From the NCBI GenBank assembly GCA_001817615.1, contig MHIR01000014.1, forward strand, positions 13,487 through 28,767: DNA of 15,281 bases, read 5' to 3'. Source of the stretch: Candidatus Buchananbacteria bacterium RIFCSPLOWO2_02_FULL_46_11b. GTDB lineage: Bacteria > Patescibacteriota > Patescibacteriia > Buchananbacterales > UBA6539. Positions 1 through 6,007 of the stretch are shown piece after piece (within the stretch, counting starts at the first letter, position 1; each line of letters begins with the position of its first letter). The translations under genes were made by a program, and so were the position numbers. The notes beneath the pieces are model-generated. The model had not been told where the DNA came from and did no database searches. It saw only the letters and a list, made by a program, of their open reading frames with translations.

Positions 1-1
1 A

Positions 2-75
2 GGAGGCTCGTCCTCCAGGTCCGATCCGTTCGGGCCGTAAACACATTGCCGGACAAAAATGCTCTTTGACAGAGC
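2..75 (+). other. Structured leader upstream of the 31-codon ORF
   Basis: Three short hairpins follow one another: GGAGG/CCTCC (2-6 with 12-16), GGTCCGA/TCGGGCC (18-24 with 30-36, one G-U pair) and GCTCT/AGAGC (61-65 with 71-75), each with a five-base loop. The last stem ends directly before the SD GGGAG at 76-80. An alternative pairing GTCCG/CGGAC (19-23 with 51-55) is possible. I do not recognise a known riboswitch or RNA family. The region could instead be the tail of a plus-strand gene cut by the window edge. Confidence 0.3.
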
Positions 76-87
76 GGGAGAATAAAC

Positions 88-183
88 ATGGATTTTCCTG
101 TTATTTTTTTGGTAGTTTTTGGTATAATTATCTACCTCGTCATTGTCATTTGTTTTCTCTGGAAAGAACCCGAGGGACGGTAA
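88..183 (+). CDS. 31-residue single-pass membrane microprotein
   Basis: This short ORF starts with ATG and ends with TAA. An SD-like GGGAG lies seven bases upstream, unusual here because most genes in the window lack one. After MDFPV the protein is one continuous hydrophobic segment (residues 5-25) followed by a charged tail, KEPEGR, as expected of a one-pass inner-membrane peptide. A terminator follows at 224-260, so it looks like an independent unit or the last gene of a plus-strand transcript. The size and plan recall small membrane subunits such as KdpF or CydX, but no specific similarity is seen and no kdpA or cydAB is adjacent. Function is unknown. The ORF is short enough to be fortuitous, but the SD and the terminator argue for it. 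Confidence 0.5.
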   Translation: MDFPVIFLVVFGIIIYLVIVICFLWKEPEGR

Positions 184-223
184 TCCCGCAGACAAAAAAT
201 GGCAATTTATGAATTGCTCATAT

Positions 224-260
224 AACCCCGAGTCCAAAAGGATTTCAGGGTTTTTATTTT
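224..260 (+). terminator. Rho-independent terminator after the 31-codon ORF
   Basis: AACCC (224-228) pairs with GGGTT (248-252), and inner AGTCC pairs with GGATT across an AAAA loop. TTTTTATTTT follows on the plus strand. No T-run follows on the minus strand, so this serves the plus-strand unit and not the O-antigen ligase gene. Confidence 0.65.
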
Positions 261-264
261 AGAT

Positions 265-287
265 TAGTAGGCTGGTAGGTTGGCAGA
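265..287. repeat. Short 8-nt periodic array
   Basis: Three degenerate units with an 8-nt period (TTAGTAGG, CTGGTAGG, TTGGCAGA) abut the stop codon of the O-antigen ligase gene. They belong to the general class of short-period arrays in the gaps of this window. The array is short and degenerate. Confidence 0.4.
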
Positions 288-1736
288 TTATAGTAAACCA
301 ATAATTACCCAGAATAAAACCGCTAGATCGTTTTTAAAATACGGCACGTCAATTAAGCCATGGACGATAAGATAAACCAGGGCGGCCATGACGGCCAGTC
401 GTAGGGGCGTATTGCCATACGCCCCTACCAATATTTTTTTAAATCCATTTTTGAAAAATAAAATAATCAGCCAGAGAAAACCGAAAAGGCCGAGCAAGCC
501 GGTTTCCAGCCAGAAATTCAAAATAATATTGTGGGGATATAAAAGCGGCTCCAGCTTCAGGGGATCGCGGCTTTGGTTTTGAATTCGGGCAAAACCGCCG
601 AGGCCCGCGCCGAAAATAAAGTTTTTTGGGGAAGCCAGCAAATAATCTTTGCTGATCCGGATCAGAGCCAGGCGATTTTGACCGGAGGCGTCTTTAGAAG
701 ACATCAGTGAAAAAATTTTTTCGCGGCTGAAGGGCAGGATTAAGGCAATGATAAGCGCCGCCAGGACAAGTCCGGCGGTGATTTTTTTATTCCCGCCAAA
801 GATTGCGAAAAAAACCAGCCCGGCGCCCAGACCCAGATAAGCGCCGGCGGATTTGGTGAAAAGGATAGCTATTAACGCCAAAACAATTATTAAAATTTTT
901 GAAAAGTTTATAATTATTTCATGACCCGATGGCTTTATCGCTTTATCGCTCCATCGCTTTATCGCTTCCATCAGCCAGCCGAGATAAACCAAAGCTACCG
1001 GCGCCAGATAAAGACCGACGGCGTTGGGCGAAGTGAATATGGCAGTCACGCGGCGGGCGGCGGGATTGACCCAGCCGGGCTCGGCAATGCCAAAGCCCGT
1101 GAATTTTTGGAAAATGGCCAGAAGCGAAATTGAGAGCGTGGAAATTCCCAGCGACCAAAGAATTATTTTTTTATTTTTTTCGGTTTTCAGGATGCTGGTT
1201 AAAATTAGGAAAAACATGACTGGTTCAATGAAGTAAGCTTTCCAGATGCCGGCCGCGGCGGCCAAGTTCGGTCCGAGAAAAGTAGAGATGGTGGCCCCAG
1301 TAATAATTAAAATAATCGGCCATTGATATTGGCGGCAGGCGGTTAAAATGGCGGAGAACATCGCTTCATCGCTCCCTGCCCCGACCCCGAACGACTTGTC
1401 CGACGAACCCCGAGCGGATGCGAGGGGGGTAGTCTGAAGTGAGGGGGAAGGGGATCGCTCCCTGCCCCGAACGTTAGTGAAGGAGATCGCTTTTATCAGC
1501 CAACCGATGAATGTCACCCAGACGCAGAGTTCCAAAAAAGTAAACGGCACAAACCAGATTTTGGCGCGGAAAAGGTAGGTTGGCAGTAAAATAATCGTCA
1601 GGCCGGCGGCATAAGCCGGTTTTTTCCAGCTCAAGAAGCCGAGGATGACTAAAATTACTAATAATAAAAAATTGATCTGCCACCAGAACTGATTGAGAAA
1701 ATGTTGAATTGGCCAGGAGAAGTCAAAGAAAAACAT
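288..1736 (-). CDS. O-antigen ligase/polymerase-like membrane protein (Wzy_C family)
   Basis: A 482-residue polytopic membrane protein with about a dozen hydrophobic segments. The C-terminal half carries the Wzy_C-type signature YPHNIILNFWLETGLLGLFG (about 400-419) in a large loop before the last membrane segments; His402 fits the conserved histidine of the family. Such proteins transfer undecaprenyl-linked glycans onto an acceptor, or polymerise them, on the outer face of the membrane. Two stretches look foreign to the fold. Residues 83-126 are rich in Ser, Arg, Gly and Pro and are encoded by repeat DNA between hydrophobic segments. Residues 255-268 come from a tandem 8-mer array. The reading frame is open through both. 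No SD precedes the ATG. The gene lies downstream of the HD-domain gene on the same strand, with a repeat array between. Whether it acts as ligase or polymerase cannot be told from sequence. Confidence 0.85.
   Translation of the reverse strand: MFFFDFSWPIQHFLNQFWWQINFLLLVILVILGFLSWKKPAYAAGLTIILLPTYLFRAKIWFVPFTFLELCVWVTFIGWLIKAISFTNVRGRERSPSPSLQTTPLASARGSSDKSFGVGAGSDEAMFSAILTACRQYQWPIILIITGATISTFLGPNLAAAAGIWKAYFIEPVMFFLILTSILKTEKNKKIILWSLGISTLSISLLAIFQKFTGFGIAEPGWVNPAARRVTAIFTSPNAVGLYLAPVALVYLGWLMEAIKRWSDKAIKPSGHEIIINFSKILIIVLALIAILFTKSAGAYLGLGAGLVFFAIFGGNKKITAGLVLAALIIALILPFSREKIFSLMSSKDASGQNRLALIRISKDYLLASPKNFIFGAGLGGFARIQNQSRDPLKLEPLLYPHNIILNFWLETGLLGLFGFLWLIILFFKNGFKKILVGAYGNTPLRLAVMAALVYLIVHGLIDVPYFKNDLAVLFWVIIGLL
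933..972. repeat. Tandem 8-mer array inside the O-antigen ligase gene
   Basis: Five units with an 8-nt period, mostly CTTTATCG (933-940, 941-948, 949-956, 957-964, 965-972). They encode about residues 255-268 (around IKRWSDKAIKPSG). Because eight is not a multiple of three, successive units are read in different phases, so the peptide shows no repeat although the DNA does. The array lies in a hydrophilic loop between membrane segments. Confidence 0.75.
1361..1490. repeat. GC-rich repeat insert in frame in the O-antigen ligase gene
   Basis: About 130 bases with composition unlike the flanking hydrophobic-protein DNA. ATCGCTCCCTGCCCCGA occurs twice as an exact 17-nt direct repeat (1368-1384 and 1454-1470). 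Between the copies is an imperfect palindrome around CCCCGAGCGGATGCGAGGGG. The segment encodes residues 83-126, a low-complexity stretch between hydrophobic segments. The related word ATCGCTTCATCGCTCC at its left edge links it to the 8-mer array at 933-972. Confidence 0.65.
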
Positions 1737-1740
1737 TGTG

Positions 1741-1788
1741 TAAGTTGCTAAGTTAGTAAGTTGCTAAGTTGCTAAGTTGCTAAGTTTT
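1741..1788. repeat. Tandem 8-mer array (unit TAAGTTGC)
   Basis: Six consecutive 8-nt units, four of them exactly TAAGTTGC and two diverged (TAAGTTAG, TAAGTTTT). The array sits directly upstream of the O-antigen ligase start, where its promoter and leader would be. No SD or clear promoter is visible there. Confidence 0.8.
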
Positions 1789-1834
1789 TCCTTGGCAATC
1801 TTGGGATTTAGTTTGTTGGTTTAATATTAGGGGA

Positions 1835-2407
1835 CTATTTGTTCAATATTTTAACACAGAAACCATTTTTTGCCCATTTTTTGAAGGCGGCGATTTTGTT
1901 TTTATAATCTTGGTCAATGGCAGAAAGGCGGATTAATTTGCCGTTTTTTAAAAAGCCGGGGTCAACGATTCTGATTTTTGTTTTTGAACAGCCCAAAACC
2001 TGGTTTTTGGGGACAATCTTGATCCTTAAATTTTTCATCAGCCGGAATTTTTCCGCAATTTCCGGATTTTTGGCCGCTTGCAGCTTGTTTCTGACCGTTT
2101 GGTCGTCAGTAAAAAGGTCTTTTTTGGAAATAATATTTTTTTCCAGCCCGATTTTCAGGGCTTGGGCCAAAAGGACAAAAAGCGTTACCTGCTTTGGATT
2201 GCACCAGACCAATTGGTTTAATTTCAAGTAAAGCCGGCCGAATCCTTCGGCTGAAGCCCGGTCGGCAAAGACAAACCGGTTTTTATAAACCCGCAGTTTT
2301 TTTAAAAGTTTTTTCGCGGCGGCGCCGTTAATTTTTTTTTCCGCCGGATCCTGAAAAGTATAATCCAGCCGGTCGGCGCACAAATCCGGCAATTCGGTTT
2401 CCAGCAA
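1835..2407 (-). CDS. C-terminal fragment of the HD-domain phosphohydrolase
   Basis: This open stretch is in the same frame as the N-terminal HD fragment and reads on from it once the TAG is ignored. The nominal start at 2407 is TTG without an SD, so independent translation is doubtful; the frame is open back to 2518. It begins with ETELPDLCADRLDY, which supplies the last HD-family Asp and the RLDY element, followed by a helical region without a recognised domain. It ends in TAG. Confidence 0.5.
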   Translation of the reverse strand: MLETELPDLCADRLDYTFQDPAEKKINGAAAKKLLKKLRVYKNRFVFADRASAEGFGRLYLKLNQLVWCNPKQVTLFVLLAQALKIGLEKNIISKKDLFTDDQTVRNKLQAAKNPEIAEKFRLMKNLRIKIVPKNQVLGCSKTKIRIVDPGFLKNGKLIRLSAIDQDYKNKIAAFKKWAKNGFCVKILNK

Positions 2408-2518
2408 ATTGAATTTTGAAAAATCAAGAATAATTTCCGGCTTAAATCCGTGTTTTTTTAAAATTTTATTTATGCCCTGAAGGTCAAAAGCCTTGGCCAG
2501 CTTGCTGTCCTGATAATC

Positions 2519-2815
2519 CTAGGTCAGCTCGCGGCCAAAAAGCCGGTCGCCGACATGAGAAAAAGCGGTGTGAGAAACATCATGGAGCAAGCCGGCAATC
2601 TGTTCTTCGATTGGCGCGCCGAACTTCCGCAGTAAAAGCAAAACGCCCAAAGAATGCTCAAAGCGATTGAACTTTTCCGGGCCAAAGCGATAAAATTGCC
2701 AGCAACCGTGCTGGCTGATTCTTTTTAAGCGCCGTAAGGCCGGAGAATTGATCAGATCGATTAAAACCGGCTCGGTGATATTGAAGCGGCCGTAGAGGGG
2801 ATGATTTATGGTCAT
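2519..2815 (-). CDS. N-terminal fragment of the HD-domain phosphohydrolase
   Basis: This 98-residue piece runs from ATG to the premature TAG. It carries three of the four expected HD metal ligands (His54, His78, Asp79) and the conserved opening INHPLYG, but lacks the later Asp. No SD precedes the ATG. If translated alone it would be a truncated HD domain and probably inactive. It lies downstream of the flippase gene, with a long inverted repeat between them. Confidence 0.6.
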   Translation of the reverse strand: MTINHPLYGRFNITEPVLIDLINSPALRRLKRISQHGCWQFYRFGPEKFNRFEHSLGVLLLLRKFGAPIEEQIAGLLHDVSHTAFSHVGDRLFGRELT

Positions 2816-2878
2816 AAAGCAAATAATTATTTAATTCCAATGGTTTTTTCTTCAGGAGATAATTAATAGGCAAAATTA

Positions 2879-2990
2879 CAAATTCCAAATCTCAAATTCC
2901 AAACAAATCTCAAATCACAAATCACAAACCATTAGTTTTACGTTTTAAATTTTGAATATTGTTTGTTTGGAATTTGAGATTTGGAATTTG
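2879..2990. repeat. 29-bp perfect inverted repeat built from CAAATNN units
   Basis: The arm at 2879-2907 is the exact reverse complement of 2962-2990, with 54 bases between. The left arm is itself a 7-nt periodic array (CAAATTC, CAAATCT) and continues as CAAATCA units into the spacer. It sits between the flippase stop and the HD gene start. In a minus-strand transcript it would form a long A/U-rich hairpin that could end or protect the flippase mRNA; there is no T-run at its foot. Confidence 0.85.
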
Positions 2991-2998
2991 GTGCTTAA

Positions 2999-4426
2999 CT
3001 ATGTTCTTTTAATCATCTCTAAAACTATTTGCCGGTCAAAACCTTTAAACAGATACAAAGCGATAAAATAAACTAGCGCGCCGAGGCAAACCGCTAAAGC
3101 GAAAGGCAAGCCCGGCAAGAAATAAAGAAAGACGGCCATGACGGCGCTGGCGGCCAGTGATTTAAAAAAGATTTTTAAGCCCGGGAAGAATTTAATCGTC
3201 TGGTACATGACCCAGGCGGCGGTGGCCAAGATAAAAACCTCGGTAAAAACCGTCATCCAGGCCGCGCCCCAGTAGGAATAGCGGGGGATGAAAATCAAAT
3301 AGCCGGCAATGGAAACAACCGCGTTTAGAGCGTAGAATTTAATCATTTTTTTCTGCTGGTCCATGGCCACAACCGCGTAGCCGAAAAGCCCGGCCAGATA
3401 AATGGCGCCCGTGGCCAAAAGCAGGATTTTTATAATCTCGCCCGAGACGGCAAATTCCGGCCCGGCCATTAAAACCAAAAGCGGCCGGCCCAAAAAATAC
3501 CCCCCGACGATCAAAGGCACGGTCATGATGGCCAAAAAATCAAAGGCCGACTGGATAATGATTTTTAATTTGGCAAAATCCTTCAAAGCGGCCGCCGCCG
3601 ACAGCAGCGGCAGAATCAAACCCAAAAATAAATAAGCGATATTGATTAAAACCTCCAAAATTTTATAAGGCGCGCCGTAAAGCCCGACTTCGGCCTGGGA
3701 GCGGAAAATTGACATAATTAAAATATCGCCCTTGAAATAAATCAGGTTTAAAGCGATGGTCAGAGCGATTGGCCAGGTTTTCAAAAATATTTTTTTCCAG
3801 ACGGCAAAATCAAAACTCGGCTTAAGCAGGACTTTTTTTGAGGCGAAATACATTAAGATTAAAAAAATCAAAAAGCTGTCCAGGATGACGGCGGCAATCA
3901 GGCCCAAAAGCCCGAGGTTAAAATAAATCGCCAGGGCAATCGCGCCCAGATAAATCACTTTGGCTAAAACGTCGGCAATCACGGTTTTTCCCATGACCAG
4001 ATGCTTTTGAAAATGGCTGGTCAGAGTTGAAGTTAAAGAAGAAAAAACAAAACCCACGGCCGCCAGGGCGACGCCGATTTTAATTAAGGCCGGATAAGGA
4101 AAAAACAAAACCAAAAGCGGCGCGGCGGCCAAAAAGACCAGCGAGGCCAAAAGCCTGATGGTCAGGGCGTTGCCCAGGATCTGGCTTTCGTTTTCCCGCG
4201 GGTCGGAGATCAGCTGGGTCGCGGTCATTTGCAGGCCCATGTCAACGAGAATACCGAAGATCGTCAGAAAGCCGTAAACCGTGGAAAAATAACCATAACC
4301 GGTCTGCCCCAGATAGCGGGTCATCAAGCCAAAGCCGATTAAGGCCACGGCAATAGTCAGGGCTTTGCCCATGACCTGAATTATCGTATTTTGAGCGATT
4401 TGTTTGGCCGTTGTCATATGATTCAT
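2999..4426 (-). CDS. Wzx-like oligosaccharide flippase (MOP superfamily)
   Basis: A 475-residue polytopic protein with about 12-14 membrane segments, the usual length and plan of the Polysacc_synt/Wzx branch of the MOP superfamily. The N-terminal region is typical: AQNTIIQVMGKALT, then a segment ending in RYLGQTGYGYFSTVYGF, then DMGLQ. These proteins move undecaprenyl-diphosphate-linked oligosaccharides across the cytoplasmic membrane. The function fits the O-antigen ligase-like gene downstream and the PMT-type glycosyltransferase elsewhere in the window. The stop is TAG. No SD precedes the ATG at 4426; an in-frame ATG nine bases further in is an alternative start. The gene diverges from the 87-aa gene at 4595. 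The glycan substrate cannot be predicted. Confidence 0.85.
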   Translation of the reverse strand: MNHMTTAKQIAQNTIIQVMGKALTIAVALIGFGLMTRYLGQTGYGYFSTVYGFLTIFGILVDMGLQMTATQLISDPRENESQILGNALTIRLLASLVFLAAAPLLVLFFPYPALIKIGVALAAVGFVFSSLTSTLTSHFQKHLVMGKTVIADVLAKVIYLGAIALAIYFNLGLLGLIAAVILDSFLIFLILMYFASKKVLLKPSFDFAVWKKIFLKTWPIALTIALNLIYFKGDILIMSIFRSQAEVGLYGAPYKILEVLINIAYLFLGLILPLLSAAAALKDFAKLKIIIQSAFDFLAIMTVPLIVGGYFLGRPLLVLMAGPEFAVSGEIIKILLLATGAIYLAGLFGYAVVAMDQQKKMIKFYALNAVVSIAGYLIFIPRYSYWGAAWMTVFTEVFILATAAWVMYQTIKFFPGLKIFFKSLAASAVMAVFLYFLPGLPFALAVCLGALVYFIALYLFKGFDRQIVLEMIKRT

Positions 4427-4472
4427 ATTATCATAAAAACATAAAAATATGAAAGAATATTATCCAAGTGGT

Positions 4473-4483
4473 GCGTTTAACGC
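4473..4483. promoter_or_regulatory. Small palindrome in the divergent intergenic region
   Basis: GCGTTTAACGC has perfect five-base arms around a central T. It lies between the start of the flippase gene (4426) and the -35 box of the plus-strand promoter (4507), where an operator for either gene could sit. There is no second copy and no partner regulator, so this is a weak call. Confidence 0.2.
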
Positions 4484-4506
4484 GGGTATTTTATGGGCCA
4501 ATTCGC

Positions 4507-4535
4507 TTGACAAAAAAATTTAGGTATGCTATAAT
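4507..4535 (+). promoter_or_regulatory. Consensus sigma70-type promoter with extended -10
   Basis: TTGACA (4507-4512), a 17-base spacer and TATAAT (4530-4535), with TGC directly before the -10 box. Both hexamers match consensus fully. Start of transcription is expected near 4542, giving a leader of about 53 bases. The leader has a weak hairpin (GGAGT with ACTCT, 4544-4560) followed by T-rich sequence. It drives the 87-aa gene at 4595. Confidence 0.85.
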
Positions 4536-4594
4536 GATTATAAGGAGTCGGAAATACTCTCTTTTTTAATTTAAAAATAAACAAAAATAAAAAT

Positions 4595-4858
4595 ATGAAC
4601 ACCATTCAACCCGTCCAAGAGGTTTTTTCCCTGTTTGGCGTGGGCTTAAAGACCAAGGCGCTGAAAAAACATGCCAATTATCATTTGGCCGTGAGTTTAA
4701 TCAGCGCTTTTTTTATTGTTTTGGCCGCGGCCTGGATTTTAAGCTATTTGTCCGGCGCCGGCTCGGTCGCCGCGCCGGTTAAAGAAGAAAAAACCGCTTA
4801 TCAGCCGGGACAATTCATCAGCCAGTATTTTGATCAGGCGGGGTACGTCAGGCGATAG
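4595..4858 (+). CDS. 87-residue single-pass membrane protein of unknown function
   Basis: The protein has a soluble N-terminus (1-30) with a basic stretch KTKALKKH just before one strong hydrophobic segment (about 31-53). The outer tail (54-87) begins with a small-residue linker and ends QYFDQAGYVRR. The basic flank suggests a cytoplasmic N-terminus and external tail. It is the only full gene on the plus strand in its neighbourhood and has the best promoter in the window, which suggests steady, high expression. No SD precedes its ATG; the leader is A-rich. It ends in TAG, the first three bases of a tandem 8-mer array. No family is recognised. Confidence 0.7.
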   Translation: MNTIQPVQEVFSLFGVGLKTKALKKHANYHLAVSLISAFFIVLAAAWILSYLSGAGSVAAPVKEEKTAYQPGQFISQYFDQAGYVRR

Positions 4859-4903
4859 TAAGGTAGTGAACTAGTGAAATAGTAAATTAGTGAACTAGTT
4901 TGA
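4856..4903. repeat. Tandem 8-mer array (unit TAGTGAAC) starting at the stop codon
   Basis: Six consecutive 8-nt units (TAGTAAGG, TAGTGAAC, TAGTGAAA, TAGTAAAT, TAGTGAAC, TAGTTTGA). The first three bases of the array are the stop codon of the 87-aa gene. Confidence 0.8.
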
Positions 4904-5041
4904 TAAATTATTTGCCCGTATATAATGGCCAAGGATTTGGCCGTTTAAAACCATGGGCATTAACATATATTGTTCTTTTAGGAGACAATCAAAACTCGCC
5001 TTCCCCCTCATTTCATTCGGGGTTCGGCGCGGTAAAACAAA

Positions 5042-5075
5042 AATCAAAAAATCCGGCTTTGCCGGTTTTTTGATT
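5042..5075. terminator. Bidirectional Rho-independent terminator
   Basis: CCGGC (5053-5057) pairs with GCCGG (5061-5065) around TTT. The stem is flanked on the left by AATCAAAAAAT and on the right by TTTTTTGATT, so a U-run follows it on either strand. It can stop read-through from the 87-aa gene and from the minus-strand gene to the right. Confidence 0.75.
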
Positions 5076-5122
5076 CCGACATCAATAAAAGACAAGTCAA
5101 GGTTGATCGTCGGAACAAAAAT

Positions 5123-5149
5123 AGACGGCTTAGGCCGTTTATTTTTTTA
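5123..5149 (+). terminator. Rho-independent terminator
   Basis: ACGGC (5125-5129) pairs with GCCGT (5134-5138) around TTAG, extended by one G-U and one A-U pair, and is followed by TTATTTTTTTAT. A-rich sequence on the left could make it work weakly on the other strand too. Confidence 0.6.
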
Positions 5150-5166
5150 TATAAGCCGATCCTAAT

Positions 5167-5231
5167 CTACGAATACATCCGAATCTACGAACTGTAAAAC
5201 TAAAGTATTAGTAGATTCGGATTATTCGTAG
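5167..5231. repeat. Long inverted repeat, 22/21 nt with one bulge
   Basis: The arm at 5167-5188 (CTACGAAT, then ACATCCGAATCTAC) is the reverse complement of 5211-5231 apart from one extra C, with a 22-base loop. The arms also contain the related short words CTACGAA and CCGAATC, as in the other gap arrays. Confidence 0.8.
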
Positions 5232-5243
5232 TTCGGATCGGAT

Positions 5244-5276
5244 AAAAAAAGAGGCGCGATCATTTGTCCGCCTCTT
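5244..5276 (-). terminator. Rho-independent terminator of the kinase-like gene
   Basis: On the minus strand AAGAGGCG (5276-5269) pairs with CGCCTCTT (5256-5249), followed by a run of T. The first stem arm overlaps the last two bases of the TAA stop codon of the kinase-like gene, so coding and termination are packed together. Confidence 0.85.
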
Positions 5277-5838
5277 ATTTGTATTTCGGGCATTGGCTTG
5301 GGTCAAACTCCTCCCAAATCTTTTGGCCGTAAGCCGTGATGATTTTTTGAGTGGTCTGATGGCCGTAATCTAAAATCTTCAGCCGGTTGTTTTCAACCGT
5401 GAAGTTGCTTGGCTCGTCAAAATGATGGCCATCAAGACTGACTTGACCGTCAGTCAGGTCATAAAGCCCGTGCCTGAGATCGCCTAAACTTCTGTCGGTG
5501 GGCCGGCCATAGGGTTGGATGTTAAATAGGCCAATAAAGGAAAACCAGGTCGGCTGAAGAAAGAGATTTTTTGTCTTTTGGTAGAAGATGAATTCCCGCC
5601 AATTGTTATAGATGCCATAAAAGAGGTGGTATCCAATTGTCGGCATGGCGCGTGGCACCATCTTAAATAATTCAAACTTCAATCTGGTTAATTTTTCCTT
5701 GGCATTTCCTTTATGTCTTATAAAAACATTCCAAAATCTTTTTAGCGCTTCTATCGGTTTAATCTTGGCGATCTTAATGGCAATTCCCAGGCGAGGAAAT
5801 GCCACCACGAAGCGATGCTTGCCTTGGGCGATTTTCAT
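5275..5838 (-). CDS. Small protein-kinase-fold-like protein of unknown function
   Basis: This 187-residue soluble protein has the order of elements of a minimal kinase fold. A glycine-poor N-lobe strand pair ends in GIAIKI (Lys22 as a VAIK-like lysine). WREFIFYQ (about 80-87) has Glu82 in the place of the C-helix Glu. A hinge-like strand follows (FNIQPYGRP). HHFDEPSNF (138-146) resembles an H-x-D-x(3)-N catalytic loop one residue short, and LKILDYG (153-159) resembles DFG. The plan recalls the compact YrbL and aminoglycoside kinase-like families. I see this from motif order only, so it may be a pseudokinase or unrelated. The ATG is set by AAGGAGA six bases upstream. A good promoter (5883-5911) and a terminator make it a single-gene unit. 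Confidence 0.65.
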   Translation of the reverse strand: MKIAQGKHRFVVAFPRLGIAIKIAKIKPIEALKRFWNVFIRHKGNAKEKLTRLKFELFKMVPRAMPTIGYHLFYGIYNNWREFIFYQKTKNLFLQPTWFSFIGLFNIQPYGRPTDRSLGDLRHGLYDLTDGQVSLDGHHFDEPSNFTVENNRLKILDYGHQTTQKIITAYGQKIWEEFDPSQCPKYK

Positions 5839-5882
5839 TGCCGGTCTCCTTGGGTTGGGGGTTAAAGAACATTTGTCTTGGT

Positions 5883-5911
5883 ATCTTAGGGGATTGGTTT
5901 GGATTTGTCAA
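5883..5911 (-). promoter_or_regulatory. Promoter TTGACA-17-TAAGAT of the kinase-like gene
   Basis: On the minus strand TTGACA (5911-5906), a 17-base spacer and TAAGAT (5888-5883). The predicted start is near 5876, giving a leader of about 38 bases containing the SD. Both boxes and the bases just after the -35 (TTGACAAATC) are the same as in the promoter at 10153-10181. Confidence 0.7.
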
Positions 5912-5916
5912 TAGTA

Positions 5917-6007
5917 ACGATGCGAAAACGATATGAAACTAAGGATGCATGCGAATGATGCGAAAACCTAGATTTCGCATCTTTCGCATTATTAATTTTC
6001 GCATCGT
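5917..6007. repeat. Nested inverted repeats built from GATGCGAAA
   Basis: ACGATGCGAAAA (5917-5928) pairs with TTTTCGCATCGT (5996-6007). Inside it GATGCGAAA (5957-5965) pairs with TTTCGCATC (5973-5981) across a seven-base loop. GATGCGAA or close variants occur several times between. The block separates the lipid kinase operon from the kinase-like gene promoter. Confidence 0.8.

Larger units (their letters stand above)
1835..2815 (-). pseudogene. HD-domain phosphohydrolase (COG1078-like) interrupted by one in-frame TAG
   Basis: Read through one TAG at 2519-2521, the minus strand gives a single 326-codon frame with no other stop. The N-terminal part holds the HD ligands His54 (FEHSLG) and His78-Asp79 (LLHD), followed by SHTAFSH. 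The likely fourth metal ligand, Asp148 in CADRLDY, lies after the stop, so the short product cannot be a complete enzyme. The family comprises metal-dependent phosphohydrolases related to dNTPases such as SAMHD1. The residues after the stop (DYQDSKLAKAF) match my memory of the family, where an acidic residue often precedes DYQD. A single GAG to TAG change would explain the break. TAG ends several intact genes here, so it is a normal stop in this genome. A recent nonsense mutation or sequencing error is likeliest; readthrough is possible. Confidence 0.75.
4904..5274. other. Gene-free stretch with repeats and terminators
   Basis: I see no convincing gene here. The open frames on either strand are short, lack an SD and run through hairpins. 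The stretch holds a GGCCAA/TTGGCC hairpin (4927-4942), a near-symmetrical terminator at 5042-5075, another terminator at 5123-5149, an inverted repeat at 5167-5231, and the terminator of the kinase-like gene at its right end. It is where plus-strand transcription from 4542 and minus-strand transcription from 5876 converge. Confidence 0.6.

Noticed and set aside
1..40. Possible C-terminal tail of a plus-strand gene (GGSSSRSDPFGP then TAA in frame 2, or a frame-1 end at TGA 67-69)
   Set aside because: Only 12-22 codons are visible and no family can be named; the same bases form hairpins. The gene, if any, lies outside the window.
3..212. Open frame 3 running through the 31-codon ORF
   Set aside because: It has no start inside the window, no recognisable protein pattern, and is out of frame with the ORF that has the SD.
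1741..1788. CRISPR array
   Set aside because: Units are 8 nt without spacers; no 20-40 nt repeats and no cas genes.
2519..2521. TAG reassigned to an amino acid
   Set aside because: Five other genes end in TAG followed by repeats, terminators or intergenic sequence, so TAG is a normal stop here.
4953..5165. 70-codon plus-strand ORF and overlapping 66-codon minus-strand ORF in the gene-free stretch
   Set aside because: Both read through two terminator hairpins, lack an SD and show no protein-like pattern.
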